Part shown: positions 10,596 to 20,364 of the stretch, one piece after another
Position numbering within the stretch: the first letter of the stretch is position 1
How the letters are laid out: each line of letters starts with the position of its first letter
Assembly (NCBI RefSeq): GCF_950295315.1
Contig: NC_080171.1
Coordinates: forward strand, 116,059,064-116,123,063
Reading direction: 5' to 3'
Source of the DNA: Erinaceus europaeus
Taxonomy: Eukaryota; Chordata; Mammalia; Eulipotyphla; Erinaceidae
DNA length: 64,000 nt
Notes under the pieces: generated by a model
Seen by the model: only the letters and a program-made list of their open reading frames with translations
Databases searched by the model: none
Told to the model about the DNA's origin: nothing
Translations under genes and position numbers: made by a program

Positions 10596-11569
10596 TTATA
10601 GGAGACCTTTCAGAACTTCTTTCAGGGCAGGCTTGGTGATGGTTGCTTCCTTCAACTGTTGCTTGTCTGAGAAGGTTTTGATGCTTCCATCTAGTCTGAA
10701 TGACAGTTTAGCAGGATATAGTATTCTTGGCTGAAAGCCTTTCTCATTGAGCACTCGATAGATATCTTGCCATTCTCTTCTGGCCTGTAGTGTTTGTATG
10801 GAGAAGTCTGCTGCTAATCTTATGGGTTTTCCTTTGTAGGTGACTCTTTGTTTTTCTCTTGCAGCCTTGAGGATCCTTTCTTTATCCTTATTCCTTTCCA
10901 TTCTAAGTATGACATGTCTTGGTGTCTTTAGGTCTGGGTTAATTCTGTTTGGGACCCTCTGGGCTTCTTGAATCTTTATGTCTTTGGTGTTGTCTAGACT
11001 AGAGAAATTTTCAGCTATTATGGCCTGGAGAATGCTTTCTTCCTCCCCTTCTCTTTCTTCCTCTGGTAAGCCAATAATGCGTATATTGTTTCTTTTGAAG
11101 TCATCCCATAGGACTCTGTTGTTGTTTTCAGCATCTCTTAATCTCTTTTTGAGATCTCTTACTTCTTTTTTAGTTGTCTCTAATTCATCCTCAATCTTGC
11201 TAATTCTGTCTTCAGCCTCATAGATTCTATTCTCTCTGCCCTCTACTGCTTTCTGGAGTTCATCTATTTTGTTGCCCTGCTCTGATACTGTTTTAGCTTG
11301 TTCATCTAGCTGCCTTCTTAGCTCAGCGATTTCAGCTTTCAGCTCTCTAATAACCATGAGATAATTAGAATTTTCTTCCATATTCTCATTTGTTGTTCCT
11401 GCATTTCTGATTACAATTTTTTCAAATTCTTTACTCACTCCTGTTATTATTTCCTTAGCTAAGTTTGGATGTTGAACTCGTTGTTTTGTGCTTCACCCTC
11501 TGGAGGACTTTTAGCTGGACTCTTGTCCTGGTTCGAGTCTCCAATATTTTTTCTTGTTGTTTTAACCAT
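10596..11569 (-). pseudogene. L1 copy 1 ORF1, frameshifted
   Basis: ORF1 encodes the L1 RNA-binding trimeric chaperone. The first ATG is at 11569-11567. A one-base loss near 11461 (aag where copies 2 and 3 have aatg on the plus strand) shifts the frame after about 35 codons. The remaining frame is open from Met at 11438 through the coiled coil, RRM and C-terminal domain. About 280 of 324 residues could still be read from the internal Met, but this lacks the N-terminal tail. Confidence 0.9.
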
Positions 11570-12273
11570 TTTATATATTATATTATGAGTTCCCTTTATC
11601 AGTACTTTTCAAAGTATTGATTATTATTGCCTGGATTGACTTGTGTCTAAGTAATTTAATTAAAGGGTTTACCGTGGTGGAAGTTAACAGTTTTTTCAAT
11701 CCCTGAGTTGGAGCTCAGTGGTGTAAAAGCCTCTTTTTTTTTTCTTCCCTGTAGGCTATGGGAGCCTGAGGGCTTTTAAACTATCAATAGGCTTCTTAGC
11801 TTAATCACTGACTCCTGACCAAGAGATAAAGCAGGGTGTGACAGAGATAATCCAGTGGTTATACAAAGAGACTTTCACAGCCCCTCAGCTATGCCACCGA
11901 GGTATAGGTCTTCTCCTGAGTTTCCCGGTTAGATCTCTGTCCCCTGGTGTCCCTCCCTGTTGCTGCTCCAGATTCTGAGGGTAGTAGCAATGGAGACTCA
12001 GAGTTGCACTTGGTGAGTGTCTGGGGAGTCCTCTCCTCCCTTCAGCTGTCCCCTTGTTGTGAAGCAGACTGGAGGTGGTGTCTCCACTGATAAACTGTTG
12101 AACTGTTAGCAGTCACTTAATCTCTCCTTAGGCCCCTCTCTCCTCTCTGTCACCAGCCACGCGTGTTTGTACTCACGGGTGATTTACTGGGTTCCTGTGG
12201 TCATTCTAGTCCTGTCTTGTTTCGGTCCGGGTGGTCTCCTTTGGTATTCCTAGTTGATCCGGGAGAGGAGACA
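11570..12273 (-). promoter_or_regulatory. L1 copy 1 5' UTR
   Basis: About 700 bp upstream of ORF1, colinear with the 5' UTRs of copies 2 and 3. This region would carry the internal Pol II promoter. It has an extra segment near 11580-11700 that copies 2 and 3 lack. Confidence 0.75.
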
Positions 12274-12289
12274 CATATTTAATTTCTGG

Positions 12290-12545
12290 TGATCATGCTA
12301 TTCAGAAGTTCCAGACAGATGTCCTCTAGTTTGTCCTCACATGATTTTCCTTCTATGTGCGACTATCTGACAACTCTGGTGTCTCCTCTTCTCATAAAGA
12401 CACCAGTCCTTTGTGAGAACTATAGTTGTTGTCTTCAGGCGGTGGGAGGGCACAGAACTTTGGTGGTGGGTGTGGTGTGAAACTATACCCTATAGCCTTA
12501 CAATCCTGTAAGCCACTATTATTCACAAATAAAGAAAAGAAAGAC
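12290..12545 (+). repeat. Old retroposon related to R (tentative)
   Basis: The 3' end reads ggtggtgggtgtggtgtg, then aaactataccctatag, then cacaaataaagaaaag. This parallels the 3' end of R (gtgggaattgtgtggag, then ttgtacccc, then a taaataaa tail) but is much more diverged. No TSD was found. Confidence 0.35.
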
Positions 12546-12779
12546 ACCAGCCTTACCAGACTATGTCCTACACCATGACCTCACTTAACCCTGTAGGCAC
12601 TATCTCTTAAATAGTCACACTGGTCCCTCCAAATGTGTATGTTGACAGCGTACTTCCCTAGAAACCCTGGGAGGCTTGCTCCTACTCGGCACTCCAGCAG
12701 CTGACTTCCTGGTGTAAGCAAACTAGCGTAACCACTGCTACATGGGATACAGCCAATCATCTGTCTGGCAAAAGCTTTC

Positions 12780-12834
12780 CTCGCTACACCTGTTAGTAGG
12801 TAGGTTTCTTTCACCTGGCAAGACCAGCAACACA
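12780..12834 (+). pseudogene. ERV-L pol fossil, RT piece 2
   Basis: A short in-frame stretch ends in TWQDQQ, matching the segment just before the catalytic block of ERV-L-type RT. The reading resumes at 13567 after two nested SINE insertions. Confidence 0.5.
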
Positions 12835-12987
12835 GTTTTTTTTTTGTTTTGTTTTTGTTGTTTTTTAACCAGAGCACTCTTCAGCTCTGGCTTTTGGTAG
12901 TGTGGTGGTGTAGGGGATTGAACCTGGGATTTTAGAGCCTCAGGCATGAGAGTCTGTTTGCATAACCATTATGCTATCACCCTCCGC
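12835..12987 (-). mobile_element. SINE C
   Basis: Antisense, complete. An 11-bp TSD ccagcaacaca lies at 12824-12834 and 12988-12998, inside ERV-L pol. Confidence 0.92.
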
Positions 12988-13003
12988 CCAGCAACACACT
13001 TTT

Positions 13004-13566
13004 TTTTTGCCTCCAGTTGCTGAGGCTTTGTACCAGCACTATGAATCCACTACTTCTGGTGGCTTTTTTTTTTTTCCTTTTCATTCAATGGGACAGAGAG
13101 AAATTGAGAGGGGAGGTAAGATAGAGAGAGAGGGAAAGAAAGACATCAGGGAGTCGGGCAGTAGTGCAGCGGGTTAAGCGCACTTGGCACAAAGCGCAAG
13201 GACCTGCGGGAGGATCGAGATTGGAGCCCCCCCTCCCCACCTGCAGGGGAGTCGCTTCACAGGCGGTGAAGCAGGTCTGCAGGTGTCTGTCTTTCTCTCA
13301 CCCCCTCTGTCTTCTCCTCCTCTCTCCATTTCTCTCTGTCCCCTATCTAACAATGACGACATCAATAACAACAATAATAACTACAACAACAATGAAAACA
13401 AGGGCAACAAAAAGGAAATAAATATTTTAAAAAAGAAAGATAAACACTTGAGACGTCTGCAGACCTGCTTCACTGTGAAGCAGACCTCCAGGTGGGGGAG
13501 CAGGAGGCTCGAACATTATGTGCAGGCTATTCACATTATGTGCACTTAACCGGGTTTATTAGCACC
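13004..13566 (-). mobile_element. SINE B long, split by a SINE A
   Basis: The 3' module and tail are at 13004-13148; the body and head resume at 13441-13566. The split point keeps a near-duplicate aaagaaagaca / aaagaaagata. Confidence 0.8.
13149..13436 (+). mobile_element. SINE A inside SINE B long
   Basis: Full length: gggagtcgggcagtagtgca head, tail with aaaaggaaataaatat. Younger than the antisense element it interrupts. Confidence 0.92.
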
Positions 13567-13756
13567 CGGCCTCAGCAGTGCACCTTGTCTGTCCTACCTT
13601 GGGGGTATATGGTTTTCCCTTCTGCCTCTTAATTTACTTAAAGGACATCTGGAAGTTCTTTGCCTTCCACAGGGTCATTACATTGATAGTGTTATGCTTA
13701 TTTGACCTTATACTGATCAGTGAGTATGATACAGACTTACCGGTGAATATTTGTGT
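13567..13756 (+). pseudogene. ERV-L pol fossil, RT catalytic region
   Basis: The frame gives LSVLPWGY, the conserved block before the catalytic motif. About 100 bp later a YIDS-x-MLI segment stands where active enzymes have YIDD. Stops and shifts lie between. It directly continues the piece ending at 12834. Confidence 0.6.
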
Positions 13757-13757
13757 C

Positions 13758-13896
13758 ATGACCTGGGAATTGGCACAGTGGATAAGGCACAGAACTCTCA
13801 AGCATGAGGTCCAGGGGTGGATCCCTGGCATTGCATGTAACAGAATGATGCTCTAATTCTCTTTCTCAAATAAATAAAAAGTTTTTTTAAAACTGT
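13758..13896 (+). mobile_element. SINE D
   Basis: Head ggcacagtggataaggcac, then ctcaagcatgaggtccagg, and an aaataaataaaaag tail. Confidence 0.85.
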
Positions 13897-13919
13897 CAGA
13901 AAGTGAGAAATGCATTTTT

Positions 13920-14262
13920 TTCCTTTGCCTCCAGGGTTATCGCTGTAGCTCCGTGCCTGAACTATGAATCCACTGCTCCTGGAGGTCATTTTTCTCATTT
14001 TGTTGCCATTGTAGTTGTTGTTGTTATTGTTATTGTTGTCATAGCTGCTGCTGTTGTTGGATAGGACAGAGAGAAATGGAGAGAGGAGGAGAAGACAGAG
14101 AGGAGGAGAGAACGGACACCTGCAGACCTTTCATCGCTTGCTAAGCGACCCTCTGCAGGTGGGGAGCTGGGGCCTGGGGGCTAGAACCGGGATTCCTACG
14201 CCGGCCCTTGCGCTTTGTGCCATGTGCGCTTAACCCGCTGCGCTACCTACCGCCTAGCCCCT
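13920..14262 (-). mobile_element. SINE A long
   Basis: Complete with 3' module. TSD agaaatgcattttt at 13906-13919 and 14263-14276. The second TSD copy is also the left TSD of the next SINE. Confidence 0.95.
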
Positions 14263-14276
14263 AGAAATGCATTTTT

Positions 14277-14542
14277 AAAAAGTATTTATTTATTCCCTTT
14301 TGTTGCCCTTGTTTTATTGTTGTAGTTATTGATGTCGTTGTTGGATAGGACAGAGAGAAATGGAGAGAGGAGGGGAAGACAGAGAGGACGAGAGAAAGAC
14401 AGACACCTGCAGACCTGCTTCACCGCCTGTGAAGCGACTTCCCTGAAGGTGGGAAGCCGGGGGCTCAAACTGGGATCCTTACGCTGGACCTTGAGCCTTG
14501 CACCACATGCGCTTAACCTGCTGGGCTACCGCCCGACTCCTG
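14277..14542 (-). mobile_element. SINE A
   Basis: Complete. Flanked by agaaatgcattttt (14263) and agaaatgtattttt (14543), so it used the same target as its neighbour. Confidence 0.95.
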
Positions 14543-14570
14543 AGAAATGTATTTTTAAAAGTCAGGGCTC

Positions 14571-14803
14571 AGGGAGTCGCAAGGACCAGCCTAAGGATCC
14601 CGATTCAAGCCCCTGGCTCCCCACCTGCAGGGGGGTCGCTTCACAGGTGGTGAAGCAGGTCTGCAGGTGTCTGTCTTTCTCTCCTTCTCTCTGTCTTCCC
14701 CTCCTCTCTCAATTTCTCTCTGTCCTATCCAACAACATGAATAACAACAACAATAAAACAACAAGGGCAACAAAAGGGAATAAATAATAAAATAAATACT
14801 TTT
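14571..14803 (+). mobile_element. SINE A with head deletion
   Basis: gggagtcg is joined directly to caaggacc. The tRNA A-box segment is missing while the box-B-like part and the body remain. Confidence 0.85.
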
Positions 14804-14860
14804 TTAAAAGTCGGGGCCCTTACATATCAGTGAAATGTTTAGTGGCATGGCAAGACTTTT
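14804..14860 (+). pseudogene. ERV-L pol fossil, short piece
   Basis: A short frame with SVKCLVAW-like residues fits the segment after the ERV-L RT catalytic block. The assignment depends on its position between better pieces. Confidence 0.4.
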
Positions 14861-14861
14861 A

Positions 14862-15072
14862 TTTTATTTTTTTTAGTCTTTATTTATTTGATAGAGACAG
14901 CCAAAAGTTGAGAAGAAGGGGAAGACAAGAGAGAGGAGACAGAGAAACACCTGCAGCCCTGCTTCACCACTTGTGAAGCTTTCCCCCTGCAGGTAGGGAC
15001 CAGGGACTCCGACCCAGGCCCTTGCACAGGGTGACATGTGCACTCAACCAGGTGCGCCACCACCTGGCCCCA
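14862..15072 (-). mobile_element. SINE B
   Basis: Antisense, complete: tttatttgatagagacag on the tail side, gcgccaccacctggcccc at the head. Confidence 0.9.
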
Positions 15073-15099
15073 AGACATTTCTTTTTTTAAAAATTATTT

Positions 15100-15212
15100 T
15101 GCTAGGGGAATAATCAAAAAGCAGTTTCTGTCATATGAATTACATTATCTTACAGCCCAATGACAGGTCTCTGCACACCACTGCCATGACCGACATTAGG
15201 CAAGATGTTTCT
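15100..15212 (+). pseudogene. ERV-L pol fossil, RT thumb part 1
   Basis: The end reads DIRQDV. Joined across the SINE cluster to 15949, it continues in frame into a LAPPT block typical of ERV-L pol. The host sequence aagatgtttct occurs on both sides (15201 and 15952), which is the TSD of the outermost insertion. Confidence 0.6.
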
Positions 15213-15309
15213 CTCTCTTTCTTCCCTTCATCCCTTCCTTTCTTCCCTCCTTTTTTCCCTCCTTTTCTCTCACTCTCTCTTCTTTTCTTTCTTTCTTTCT
15301 CTCTCTTTT
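15213..15309. repeat. CT-rich low-complexity tract
   Basis: Runs of ctttc and tctct that form the degenerate A/G-rich tail (antisense) of the following SINE. Confidence 0.9.
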
Positions 15310-15660
15310 TCTTTTTTGCCTCCAGGGTTATCGCTGGGGCTTTGTGCCTGCACCACAAATCCACTGCTCCTGGAGGCTATTTTTTCCCCTTTTGTTGCCC
15401 TTGTTGTTTTTTGTTGCTGTTATCATTATTGTTGTTAGTAGTATTGTTGTTATTGTTGTTGAATAAGACAGAGAGAAATGGAGAGAGGAGGGGAAGACAG
15501 AGAGGGGGAGAGAAAGACAGACACCTGCAGACCTGCTTCACCACCTGTGAAGCGACGCCCCTGCAGGTGGGGAACCGAGGGCTCGAACCAGGATCCTTAG
15601 GCCAGTCCTTGTGCTTCATGCCATGTGTGCTTAACCCACTGTGCCACTGCCTGGTGCCCC
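15310..15660 (-). mobile_element. SINE A long
   Basis: 3' module starts gcctccagggttatcgctgg (antisense). The head ends gtgccactgcctggtgcccc. Confidence 0.92.
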
Positions 15661-15675
15661 CTTTCTCTCTCTCTC

Positions 15676-15948
15676 TCTCTTTTAATTGCTACTAGAGTTA
15701 CTACTGGACCTCAGTGCCTGCAGAATAAATCCACCACTTCTGCTGTCCATTCCCCCCTTCCTCCCCACCTCTTTTTCTCATTGATAGAATGGAGAGAAAT
15801 TAAGAGGGCAGCAGCAGGAGATAGGGAGAAAGAGAGACGCCTGTAGCACTTGTTTCACCACTCCAGTAATTCAGAAGCTCTCACTCTGTAGTTGGGGTCT
15901 AGGGGTTTGAAGCTGGGTCCTTGTTCATGGTGTTCTGAATCACTGCAC
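15676..15948 (-). mobile_element. SINE B long, diverged
   Basis: An older copy. The 3' module is still readable (gttactactggacctcagt), and the body has many substitutions. Confidence 0.7.
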
Positions 15949-16064
15949 CAAGATGTTTCTTACACTATAAAGGCTCAGCTGCTGTATCTGGCTCCTCCTA
16001 CAACCAGAAAAGAGGTACGATACATAGTGGGCCTCTCTAGATTTTGGAGGCAATATATTCCTCG
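15949..16064 (+). pseudogene. ERV-L pol fossil, RT thumb part 2
   Basis: An open frame holds LAPPT and VGLSRFWRQYIP, the block near the end of RT in ERV-L pol. It is the clearest ERV-L signature in the window. Ribonuclease H and integrase parts were not recognised downstream. Confidence 0.7.
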
Positions 16065-16135
16065 TGGATGATGGTGGCTCAGGGGATAGAACCTGGGATT
16101 TTGGAGCTTCAGACATGGATCTCTACAGCATTGTG
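16065..16135 (-). mobile_element. SINE C fragment
   Basis: Short remnant with gatagaacctgggattttgg and gcttcagacatgg. Confidence 0.5.
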
Positions 16136-16858
16136 GACCCTCTTGTGGGCCTCTACAGGACTTGCCCTCGGTGTGGAACAACAGTGGCAGGGACTGCCCC
16201 ACTCTACGAAGGGAGGCTGGGCCAACATACTCTGCCACTCGAGGAAGGCTGGTGCCCAAATGAATGCAGCCTAGAATGTATACTATATTTTTATGCTGCA
16301 TCCTTACTTTGCATTCCACTGTGATGGACCTCGTGACTACGTGTGTGGTCTACATACTGGCCTGTAGGTGGCACTAGAACACCGCTTGTAGAAGTTTGAA
16401 AGGGCCTGTAACTTGCTCCTTGCTAGATGTAGGAAAGGCCTGAACTTGACTATGATTTGTGACAGCGCAGTGTCAAACTGGAAATGAAACAGTCCCACTT
16501 GTACATTTAGTGTCCGTTGCCTCAAATAAACGACGTGTTCAGGACTCCAAGGCCCTGATGGACTCGAGCGGGCGGTGCTGTTTCCACTCAGACTGGCACT
16601 GAAGAGAACCTGAGCTTTCTCCTTACTTACAAGCTAAGGAGTGAGACTACCCTGTCTCCTGGGTGCTGAAAGAGCCGTGTTGATAATCACAGCACTGTGG
16701 GTAACCAGAGCAACCCCACTTTCTCGTGCGGTTCTCCTGAGCCCAATATAACTGAGCCAGATAATGCTGATACAGGCAGGGATTGTAACGAGGACCTATC
16801 TGAGTGTAGAGACCCTGAATTTTGTTGCTGCTGCTGCTGTTCCAGTGTAACTGCTCCA
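16136..16858. other. Unassigned stretch after ERV-L pol
   Basis: No gene or repeat is recognised. It could be later ERV-L sequence, but I see no RNase H or integrase motif. Open frames are short and shadow each other. Confidence 0.3.
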
Positions 16859-16975
16859 CACTGATTTTTTTTTTTTTTTTTTTTTTTAGAGAAAGACAGA
16901 GGGACAGAGAACGGGAAAGGCACCACAGCACGGAAGCTCCTTTGCACGTGTGGCAAAGCAGGTACACCATCCTGG
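16859..16975 (-). mobile_element. Old SINE (E-type)
   Basis: A T run at 16864-16888 is followed by agagaaagacagagggacag, a caccacagcac block and a degraded head. Confidence 0.5.
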
Positions 16976-17039
16976 TGAGCTAGTTTGCTGACTCAGACTT
17001 TGAACTTATCATCATCTTCACCATCATCATATATTTTAT

Positions 17040-17245
17040 CGCTATCAAGGTTACTGCCGGGAACCTACAGGATGAATCCCACCACTACTAGCAGCCATTT
17101 TGACCTATTTGTTTATCTATATTTGATAGGACAGAGGAATTGTGAGGGGAGAAGAAGAGAGAAGGAGAGAGAGATACAACTGCAGTGCTGCTTCATGAAG
17201 CTTTCTCCCTGTGGGCAAAACATGTAGCAGTCCACACCAATAGCA
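17040..17245 (-). mobile_element. SINE B long, strongly diverged
   Basis: Traces of the 3' module (gttactgccgggaacctac) and of a body with gctgcttcatgaagctttct. Confidence 0.55.
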
Positions 17246-17305
17246 CCGCATGGGCATGCCATGGCACTGGGGAAAGCTCCAGTGAGGTGGCTTCTTACCC
17301 ACCCA

Positions 17306-17307
<2 letters not shown>

Positions 17308-17361
<54 letters not shown>
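17308..17361. repeat. (GT)27 microsatellite
   Basis: 54 bp of uninterrupted GT repeat. Confidence 0.98.
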
Positions 17362-17365
<4 letters not shown>

Positions 17366-17568
17366 AAATGAATGAAAATATGGCCTAATGACTGTAAGAT
17401 CACATATGTGTGAGGCATTGGTACCACAAAAAAGAAATATTTAGGAGAAGAAAGAAAAGAATCATGTGTCTTCTATCAGCATCTTCCTGACAATCAGCCA
17501 GTGTCTGCTTTCAATCCTTATGTCAAGGGAGAAGTGAGAGTGAGTCCATTGTCTTTACAAACATTTCT

Positions 17569-17868
17569 TTTTTTTTTTTTTTAGATTTTTTAAATATTTA
17601 TTTTATTTATTTATTCCCTTTTTGTTGCCCTTGTTGTTTTATTGATGTAGTTATTATTGTTGTTGTTGTTGGATAGGACAGAGAGAAATGGAGAGAGGAG
17701 GGGAAGACAGAGAGGAGGAGAGAAAGACAGACACCTGCAGACCTGCTTCACCGCCTGTGAAGCGACTCCCCTGCAGGTGGGGAGCCGGGGTTCGAACCGG
17801 GATCCTTATGCCGGTCCTTGTGCTTTGCGCCACCTGCGCTTAACCCGCTGCGCTACAGCCTGACTCCC
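17569..17868 (-). mobile_element. SINE A, young copy
   Basis: Complete, with intact box-B-like ggttcgaaccgggatcc (antisense). TSD acaaacatttct at 17557 and acaaatatttct at 17869. Nearly identical to the copy at 42026. Confidence 0.95.
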
Positions 17869-17881
17869 ACAAATATTTCTT

Positions 17882-18224
17882 CTTCCTCTTTTGACCAACA
17901 TTTGCACCTCCTCTTCACCTGGAACAGAAAGCAGTTACTATTCTCAGGTTCTCCCATTGTAATGGGGTTTGTCATCCTGGGACCTGAGAAAGGAAATTGC
18001 TTTTCTAATGCGTATCACCACTCCAAGGCCTGGTTATCTGGGACAGCTGATGTGTAATGCTAGAGTCTAGGGAGCGATGGAACATTTTTCTCAGGTCACT
18101 TTTCAGAAATAGTTTGACATGGTGCTGGAACCTTCCTAAGCTCTTTCAAGTCCAACATACAAGGTGCCTCTGATATCTGAAAAATTGCTTCTTTTTTAGA
18201 AAAACTTAGTCAAAATCTTTCTTG
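17882..18224. other. No feature seen
   Basis: Non-repetitive sequence without a convincing open frame. Confidence 0.5.
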
Positions 18225-18384
18225 CTCAATTTTGATTTATTTAATGAGAGAGATGCAGAATGAGGCTGATACAGAGAGAGAGACACACAGAGTGAAACCA
18301 GAATACTGCTCAATCTCTGGTTTATGGTGGTGCAGAGTACGAATCTGAGACTACAGAGCCTCAGGCAGGAAAGTCTTTTTTTTT

Positions 18385-18460
18385 TTCAACAACAATAATA
18401 ACTACAACAACAATAAAACAATGGCAACAAAAAAGGGAAAATAAATAATAAAAAAGAAAA
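18385..18460 (+). mobile_element. SINE A tail fragment
   Basis: Only the 3' tail remains, from caacaacaataataactac to the A-rich end. Confidence 0.75.
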
Positions 18461-18495
18461 GAAATTGAAAAGTAAAGAAGAGAGCGAGAGAAGAG

Positions 18496-18768
18496 GGCTA
18501 GGTGGTGGCAGATCTGGTTAAGCACACCCAGTACTACATATAAGGACCCGGGTTTGATGCCCCAGCTCTCCACCTGCAGAGGGGAAGCTCCACAAACAGT
18601 GAAGCAAGTCTGCAGGTGTCTATCTTTTTCCTTCTCTTTCTATCTCCCTTGCCCCTCTCAATTCTCACTGCCTTATTGATTAAAAGGGGGGGAAAGGCTG
18701 CCAGAAGTACTGGATTCATAGTGCCAGCACTAAGCCCTAGCAACTGGAGGCAAAAAAAAAAAAAAAAA
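18496..18768 (+). mobile_element. SINE B long
   Basis: Head ggctaggtggtggcagatct. 3' module at about 18695-18755. A17 tail. Confidence 0.85.
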
Positions 18769-18868
18769 GGAAAAGAAAGAGAGAAATAAAAGAAGGAAGG
18801 AAGGGAGAGGGAGAGAGAGAGAGAGGGAGAGAGAGGGAGAGACACAGACACAGAGAGACACACAGAGA
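18769..18868. repeat. GA-rich tract
   Basis: A-run grading into gaaag, gagag and cacag repeats between two SINEs of opposite orientation. Confidence 0.9.
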
Positions 18869-18958
18869 GAGAGACTTGCAGCATGAGACTGGGAGCTTGA
18901 ACCTAGGTCCCTGGGCACTGTAATGTGTGCACTCAACCAAATGCACCACTTCACCCCA
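18869..18958 (-). mobile_element. SINE B head fragment
   Basis: Only the head side is left: gggagcttgaacctaggtcc to gcaccacttcacccc. Confidence 0.65.
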
Positions 18959-19002
18959 CTTCTCTGTTTTTTGTTTGTTTGTTTTTGTTTTTTGTTTGTT
19001 TA

Positions 19003-19079
19003 TTTTGCCTCCAGGGTTATCGCTGGGGCTCAGTGCCTGTACCATGAATCCACTGCTCCTGGAGGCCATTTTTCCCATA
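19003..19079 (-). mobile_element. SINE 3' module fragment
   Basis: gcctccagggttatcgctgg to tcctggaggccattttt, with no body attached; a 5'-truncated long SINE. Confidence 0.8.
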
Positions 19080-19087
19080 GGAAAGTC

Positions 19088-19412
19088 TTTTTTTTTTTTT
19101 TTCCCTCTCCAGGGTTATTGCTGGGCTCGGTGCCTGCACCATGAATCCACCACTCCCGGAGGCCATTTTTTTCCCCCTTTTGTTGCCCTCGTTGTGGTTA
19201 TTATTATTGCCATTGTTGATGTTGTTCGGTGTTGGATAGGACAGAGAGAAATGGAGAGAGGAGGGGAAGACAGAGGGGGGGAGAGAAAGACAGACACCTG
19301 CAGACCTGCTTCACCGCCTGTGAAGCGACTCCCCTGCAGGTGGGCTTCCTTACCCTGGTTCTTGTGCTTTGCACCACATGAGCTTAACCCACTGCGCCAC
19401 CGCCTGACCCCC
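19088..19412 (-). mobile_element. SINE A long
   Basis: Complete 3' module and body. The box-B region is shortened near 19343. Confidence 0.9.
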
Positions 19413-19467
19413 AAGCAGGAAAGTCTTTTGCATAACTGTTATGCTCTCTCCCCAACCCTTGAAAAAC

Positions 19468-19980
19468 TGCTTTTTTTTTTTTTCTTTTTGCCTTCAGGGT
19501 TATCACTGGAGCTCAGTGCTGGCACTGCAAATCTACTGCTCCTGGTGGACATTTTTTTTTCTTTCTTTTTAATGTTCTTCTTTATTATTGGATAGAGTGG
19601 GATGCATTGGATCGACCTTCCCGTGGTGCATCCCGTGAGTCCCCATTCATTGGGGAAACTGAGGATCCTTCCTAGCCGACTGAATCCACATGGATCCCAG
19701 TCACTTTCAAAGCCAGCAACAAGCAGCTCCTGACAGCTTTCAGCCTGACGCTGTTGACTGGCTATGGAAGAAGGGCAAACGCTAGAAGAAGAAGAAGATT
19801 GGATAGAGTCAGAGAGAATATGAGAGTGGTGGGGTAGATAGAGAGGCAGAGAGACACCTTCAGCTCTGCTTCACCACTAATAAGGCTTTCCCCCTGCAGG
19901 TGGGGACCAGGGGCTTGAAACTGGGTCCTTGTGCACTGTAATGTGAGCACTTAACCAGGTGCACCACCACCTGCCCCCCC
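19468..19980 (-). mobile_element. SINE B long, split
   Basis: 3' module and tail at 19468-19598; body and head at 19798-19980. Interrupted by the 199-bp element that shares its end with the LINE at 708. Confidence 0.85.
19599..19797 (+). mobile_element. 199-bp non-autonomous element with LINE-like 3' end
   Basis: Flanked by a 12-bp TSD attggatagagt at 19587-19598 and 19798-19809, so both ends are known. The last 53 bp (19741-19793) match 1466-1518 of the jockey-type LINE with three differences, and both end in a gaa repeat after gcaaacgctag. The first 140 bp have no tRNA-like A/B box pair and match nothing else here. An ATG at 19690 opens a frame that runs in phase into the LINE C-terminus (PDAVDWL) and its TAG stop. 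The element may be a SINE that captured the LINE 3' end, or an internally deleted LINE joining 5' UTR and ORF start to the 3' end. Confidence 0.85.
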
Positions 19981-19996
19981 CTTAACAGTAAAGTAC

Positions 19997-20094
19997 AGTA
20001 GATAGCATAATGGTTATGCAAATCCCAGGTTCAATCCCCTGCACCTCCATAATCCAGAGTGGAGCTGTTTTCTGGAATAAAAATAAAATAAAGG
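19997..20094 (+). mobile_element. SINE C, internally deleted
   Basis: tagcataatggttatgcaaa is joined directly to tcccaggttcaatcccc; the middle of the head is missing. Confidence 0.8.
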
Positions 20095-20276
20095 GAGGGG
20101 TAGATAGCATAATGGTTATGCAAAGAGACTCTCATGCCTGAGGCTCCAAAATCCCAAATTCAATCCCCTGCACCACAATAAGCCAGAGCTGTACAGTGCT
20201 CTGGTGTTTCTCTCTGTGCCTTTCTCTCTCTGTATCTCTCTCAAAAATCAAATACTTTAAAAAATAAAAAAACTTA
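20095..20276 (+). mobile_element. SINE C
   Basis: Complete head, with a CT-rich 3' extension and an A-rich tail. Confidence 0.9.
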
Positions 20277-20364
20277 AAAATAAGTGTAGTGGATTGAATA
20301 ACACCCTTCCAAAATATGCCCTCATTCTAATCCTTGGAACCCACGAATAGTTTTTTTTCAAATG

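Larger units (their letters stand above)
6473..12273 (-). mobile_element. Full-length L1, copy 1
   Basis: An L1 of about 5.8 kb in antisense, with 5' UTR, ORF1, ORF2 and a complete 3' UTR whose sense end has an AATAAAG signal and an A-rich tail. A 14-bp TSD catatttaatttct lies at 6459-6472 and 12274-12287. The 5' end stops within the TCTCC repeat, so a few tens of bases of the 5' UTR are missing relative to copy 2. Both ORFs are broken. It lacks the R-type 3' extension of copies 2 and 3. Confidence 0.95.
18225..19455 (-). mobile_element. SINE C split by a nest of insertions
   Basis: The 3' part is at 18225-18376, ending caggaaagtctttt. The head resumes at about 19414 with caggaaagtcttttgcataa. 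Everything between is later insertions. The duplicated ggaaagtctttt also recurs at 19079. Confidence 0.8.

Noticed and set aside
17308..17361. GT repeat as a regulatory element
   Set aside because: Ordinary (GT)27 microsatellite; nothing around it supports a function.
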